Origin: an uncultured Gammaproteobacteria bacterium
Lineage (GTDB): Bacteria; Pseudomonadota; Gammaproteobacteria; Pseudomonadales; Azotimanducaceae_A
NCBI GenBank assembly: GCA_913041025.1
Contig: CAJWGQ010000131.1
Coordinates: 1 to 7,940 of the forward strand
DNA: 7,940 nucleotides
Reading direction: 5' to 3'
In this document: positions 5,877-7,940 of the stretch, piece after piece
Numbering within the stretch: position 1 is the stretch's first letter
Layout of the letters: each line of letters begins with the position of its first letter
Program-made: the position numbers and the translations under genes
Notes under the pieces: model-generated
Database searches by the model: none
Seen by the model: only the letters and a program-made list of their open reading frames with translations
What the model was told of the DNA's origin: nothing

Positions 5877-6983
5877 ATGCCTATCAACATATTGGGTATG
5901 ATTGGAGTCGCCAGGCCACAGACCGAATCGACAGTACATATCGTAGGCGGTGGGCTGGACGGAGATTATGTGAGTGATTTTGCTCGTGCCCACGAGGAAT
6001 CAGGATTCGATGCGATTTTGATTGGGCATTCCTCCAGTTCTGCGGATGGTTTTTTAGTCGCACAACATGCGGCTTTTCATACTGACCAAATTAAGATTTT
6101 GTTGGCTCACAGGCCGGGTTTCAGTGCTCCAACACAAGCGGCTCGCCGCATCGCGACATTGGATAACCTTATCGGCGGCAGGTTGTGGGTTCATATCATC
6201 ACAGGAGGAGTTGATGCTGATCAAAGGAGGGATGGCGATTTTCTAGGTCATGATGAACGGTATAGAAGAACCGATGAATATTTAGAAGTCATGCGCCGTG
6301 TTTGGACCAACGAAGGACCTTTCGATTTTGATGGTGAGTTTTATCAAGTGCAAAAAGCGTCGTCGGAAGTGACGAGCGCGCAATCACCCCATGTCCCTTT
6401 ATGGTTTGGAGGTATATCTGACGCGGCGATCCCGGTAGGAGCGAAACACTGTGATACCTATGCTTTGTTTGGTGAGCCACTGGGCCATGTAAAAGATTTG
6501 ATGAGTACGCTCAACGAAGAAGCTAACAGACACGATAGGCAGCTAAAGTTTAACCTCTCTTTTCGGCCAATCATTGCAGATACTGAAGAAGAAGCCTGGG
6601 ATAAGGCAAGAGCGATACTTGAGGGGGTTAAAGCTGAATCGAGCCCTCACAAATCTGATAGAGCTCCAGAAGCGGAAACTGCAAGACGTCTGAGTAGTCT
6701 AATCGAAGGAGGCGAGGTTCAGGATGAAAGGCTGTGGGTGCCAATCGCTGCTGAAGCAAAAGGTAGCGGTAACTCAACCGCACTTGTGGGAACGCCGGAT
6801 CAGGTCGCTGAAGCGATAGCAAAATACTATGACTTAGGCATAAGTGGGGTATTGATTAGAGGCTTCGATCCTTTTAACGATGCAATAGAATATGGGAAAG
6901 AGTTGATACCAGCTATACGAGAAAAAATTGCCGAACGTGATTCTCTGAGAACTGCTAGCATAGAATCTAGAGCGACGGCATAA
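5877..6983 (+). CDS. LLM-class flavin-dependent monooxygenase (luciferase/SsuD-like fold)
   Basis: The 368-residue protein matches bacterial luciferase-like TIM-barrel monooxygenases in length and signatures: AARRIATLDNLIGGRL (88-103), IITGG (107-111), DERYRRTDEYLEVMRRVW (126-143), PLWFGG (174-179), and TALVGTPDQVAEAI (301-314). These enzymes use FMNH2 supplied by a reductase, plus O2. By an alignment from memory to E. coli alkanesulfonate monooxygenase SsuD, its functional residues are replaced: His11 by Arg, Cys54 by Ser55, His228 by Arg230 and Tyr331 by Phe330. The substrate is therefore probably not a simple alkanesulfonate. No flavin reductase or transporter gene lies beside it, so I give no symbol. 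The ATG start has a strong AGGGAG 6 nt upstream. It diverges from ffs across a 165-nt gap in which I see no confident promoter. Confidence 0.9.
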   Translation: MPINILGMIGVARPQTESTVHIVGGGLDGDYVSDFARAHEESGFDAILIGHSSSSADGFLVAQHAAFHTDQIKILLAHRPGFSAPTQAARRIATLDNLIGGRLWVHIITGGVDADQRRDGDFLGHDERYRRTDEYLEVMRRVWTNEGPFDFDGEFYQVQKASSEVTSAQSPHVPLWFGGISDAAIPVGAKHCDTYALFGEPLGHVKDLMSTLNEEANRHDRQLKFNLSFRPIIADTEEEAWDKARAILEGVKAESSPHKSDRAPEAETARRLSSLIEGGEVQDERLWVPIAAEAKGSGNSTALVGTPDQVAEAIAKYYDLGISGVLIRGFDPFNDAIEYGKELIPAIREKIAERDSLRTASIESRATA

Positions 6984-6994
6984 GGATTCAATTC

Positions 6995-7023
6995 TTGTGG
7001 TGACGGGCTAATCGAACGATAAT
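6995..7023 (+). promoter_or_regulatory. Sigma70-type promoter of tRNA-Arg
   Basis: TTGTGG (6995-7000), a 17-nt spacer and GATAAT (7018-7023) lie 11 nt before the mature tRNA 5' end. The following GCTGGCC is a GC-rich discriminator of the kind seen at stable-RNA promoters under stringent control. It starts 12 nt after the monooxygenase stop, so the tRNA can be transcribed on its own. Confidence 0.55.
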
Positions 7024-7034
7024 GCTGGCCGACT

Positions 7035-7111
7035 GCACCCGTGGCCAAACTGGATAAGGCACTGGTCTACGAAACCAGGGATTACAGGTTCGAATCCTGT
7101 CGGGTGCGCCA
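7035..7111 (+). tRNA. tRNA-Arg, anticodon ACG
   Basis: A 77-nt tRNA with encoded CCA. Acceptor GCACCCG pairs with CGGGTGC, the D-loop contains AACTGGAT, anticodon stem CTGGT/ACCAG frames CT-ACG-AA, and the T-arm is ACAGG-TTCGAAT-CCTGT. A34 is expected to be deaminated to inosine by TadA, so that it reads CGU, CGC and CGA. No strong terminator follows; only a 5-bp hairpin (GATCG-TCTA-CGATC, 7130-7143) is visible. Confidence 0.97.
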
Positions 7112-7180
7112 TTTGATTCTCTGATCATCGATCGTCTACGATCTAATCTTATATATTTATTTTAGAAAGTGGAGGCGATT

Positions 7181-7940
7181 ATGCGACCAGCTGTCTTGTT
7201 GCTTTTAATCAGTTTGACGATGTCTGCGTTCTCAGAAGAGCGGGTCATCTCAAAAACGCAGCTGACGGACAAGATCGAAGGGTTTTGGATGGGCCAGATG
7301 CTGGGTAACTACATCGGGTTCCCTTTTGAGAATCTTTACATAGAGGAACCGATTCCGGTCTTGGTGGATCGAGTGTATACGGCAGAGTACTCAGGGACCC
7401 CAGAGCTGAAGATCAACCGCAAGGATCACAGAGGCTATATTCCTTTTGTGACTGCCACCGTCCGGGGCGCTTTTAGCGATGACGACACTGACATTGAGTT
7501 CGTGACGCTCCACGCGGTTGAAAGATACGGCCTAGATATAACCTATCCAGAGATCACAGAGGCCTGGAAAACACACATCAACGACTTTATATGGGTGGCC
7601 AACCGCGAAGCGAGAACGCTCATGGATCAAGGTTTTGTGGCGCCCGACACCGGGAGAAAGGAGAACAACAGACACTGGTTTCAAATCGATCCGCAATTGG
7701 TGAACGAAGTCTGGAGCGCCTTCTATCCGGGCATGATCGAACGAGCCACAGAGAGAGCGCTGTGGGGCGCGCGTATCACCAATGACGATTGGGGAACCCA
7801 CCCGACCATGGCTTACGGGGCAATGATCAGCGCCGCCTTTTTTGAGACAGACGTTAATGAACTAATAAAAATTGGAGCGAAATCCGTCCCCAATACAGGT
7901 CCCTTCGCGGAGGGCTTGGGCGACGTGATCCGCTGGCATA
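7181..7940 (+). CDS. Exported ADP-ribosylglycohydrolase-family protein (3' partial)
   Basis: The first 253 codons are present and the frame is open to the window edge. Residues 1-18 (MRPAVLLLLISLTMSAFS) form a signal peptide, so the protein acts in the periplasm or outside the cell. The mature part has the family's first helix, KIEGFWMGQMLGNYIGFPFE (31-50), and the metal-binding motif S99-DDDTDIE106, the counterpart of the DDT motif in DraG/ARH enzymes. N201-DDWGTHPTMAYGAMISAAF follows in the helical core. Family members remove ADP-ribose from proteins, nucleic acids or small molecules using two Mg ions. The second metal motif (GDxD) would lie beyond the window. The ATG start has GGAGG 5 nt upstream. 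An exported member is unusual because the well-studied ones are intracellular, so it may be a hydrolase for another N- or O-glycoside. Confidence 0.85.
   Translation, partial: MRPAVLLLLISLTMSAFSEERVISKTQLTDKIEGFWMGQMLGNYIGFPFENLYIEEPIPVLVDRVYTAEYSGTPELKINRKDHRGYIPFVTATVRGAFSDDDTDIEFVTLHAVERYGLDITYPEITEAWKTHINDFIWVANREARTLMDQGFVAPDTGRKENNRHWFQIDPQLVNEVWSAFYPGMIERATERALWGARITNDDWGTHPTMAYGAMISAAFFETDVNELIKIGAKSVPNTGPFAEGLGDVIRWH

Noticed and set aside
7532..7801. ORFs on both strands inside the last gene
   Set aside because: They are shadows of the open ADP-ribosylglycohydrolase frame, which has a signal peptide, a GGAGG site and family motifs.

Overview
The window looks like a chromosomal segment of a free-living gammaproteobacterium, possibly marine. 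Both intact tRNA genes encode their CCA ends, the SRP RNA is the short bacterial type, and GC content is moderate. The small CKREKxTGSN-type lipoprotein and the PilA-like C-termini are of a kind I associate with gammaproteobacteria. The lineage is an inference; there is no rRNA or universal marker here.

Left part (1-4337). A possible 3' end of a plus-strand gene (2-136) contains two perfect, interleaved inverted repeats that could fold as an H-type pseudoknot. A run of minus-strand genes follows, listed here from low to high coordinates: a serine beta-lactamase-like hydrolase (186-1538), a small lipoprotein whose signal peptide appears to carry an in-frame 93-nt insertion (1624-2004), a membrane fatty acid hydroxylase/sterol desaturase (2026-3063), a membrane-anchored pilin-like protein (3137-3565) overlapping a two-helix membrane protein (3558-3869), and a broken ORF with a possible signal peptide (4005-4292).

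Middle (4338-5711). A second pilin-like protein (4338-4889) is transcribed divergently. It has the tryptophan and two cysteines of the type IV pilin D-region but no prepilin peptidase site. Next comes a mobile-element scar: a 3' tRNA-Ser fragment (5140-5167), the last ~43 codons of a tyrosine integrase (5217-5348) and a 24-codon ORF overlapping its stop as ATGA. On the minus strand, the SRP RNA gene ffs and tRNA-Ser(GGA) lie 10 nt apart and probably share a terminator at 5421-5449.

Right part (5877-7940). A luciferase-like flavin monooxygenase, tRNA-Arg(ACG) with a recognisable promoter, and the first 253 codons of a secreted ADP-ribosylglycohydrolase-family protein that runs off the end. I see no single pathway joining these genes. 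The strongest candidate for an undescribed system is the pilin-like/two-helix membrane protein module at 3137-4889. The mobile-element scar and the pseudoknot-like repeat are the other stretches that stand out.
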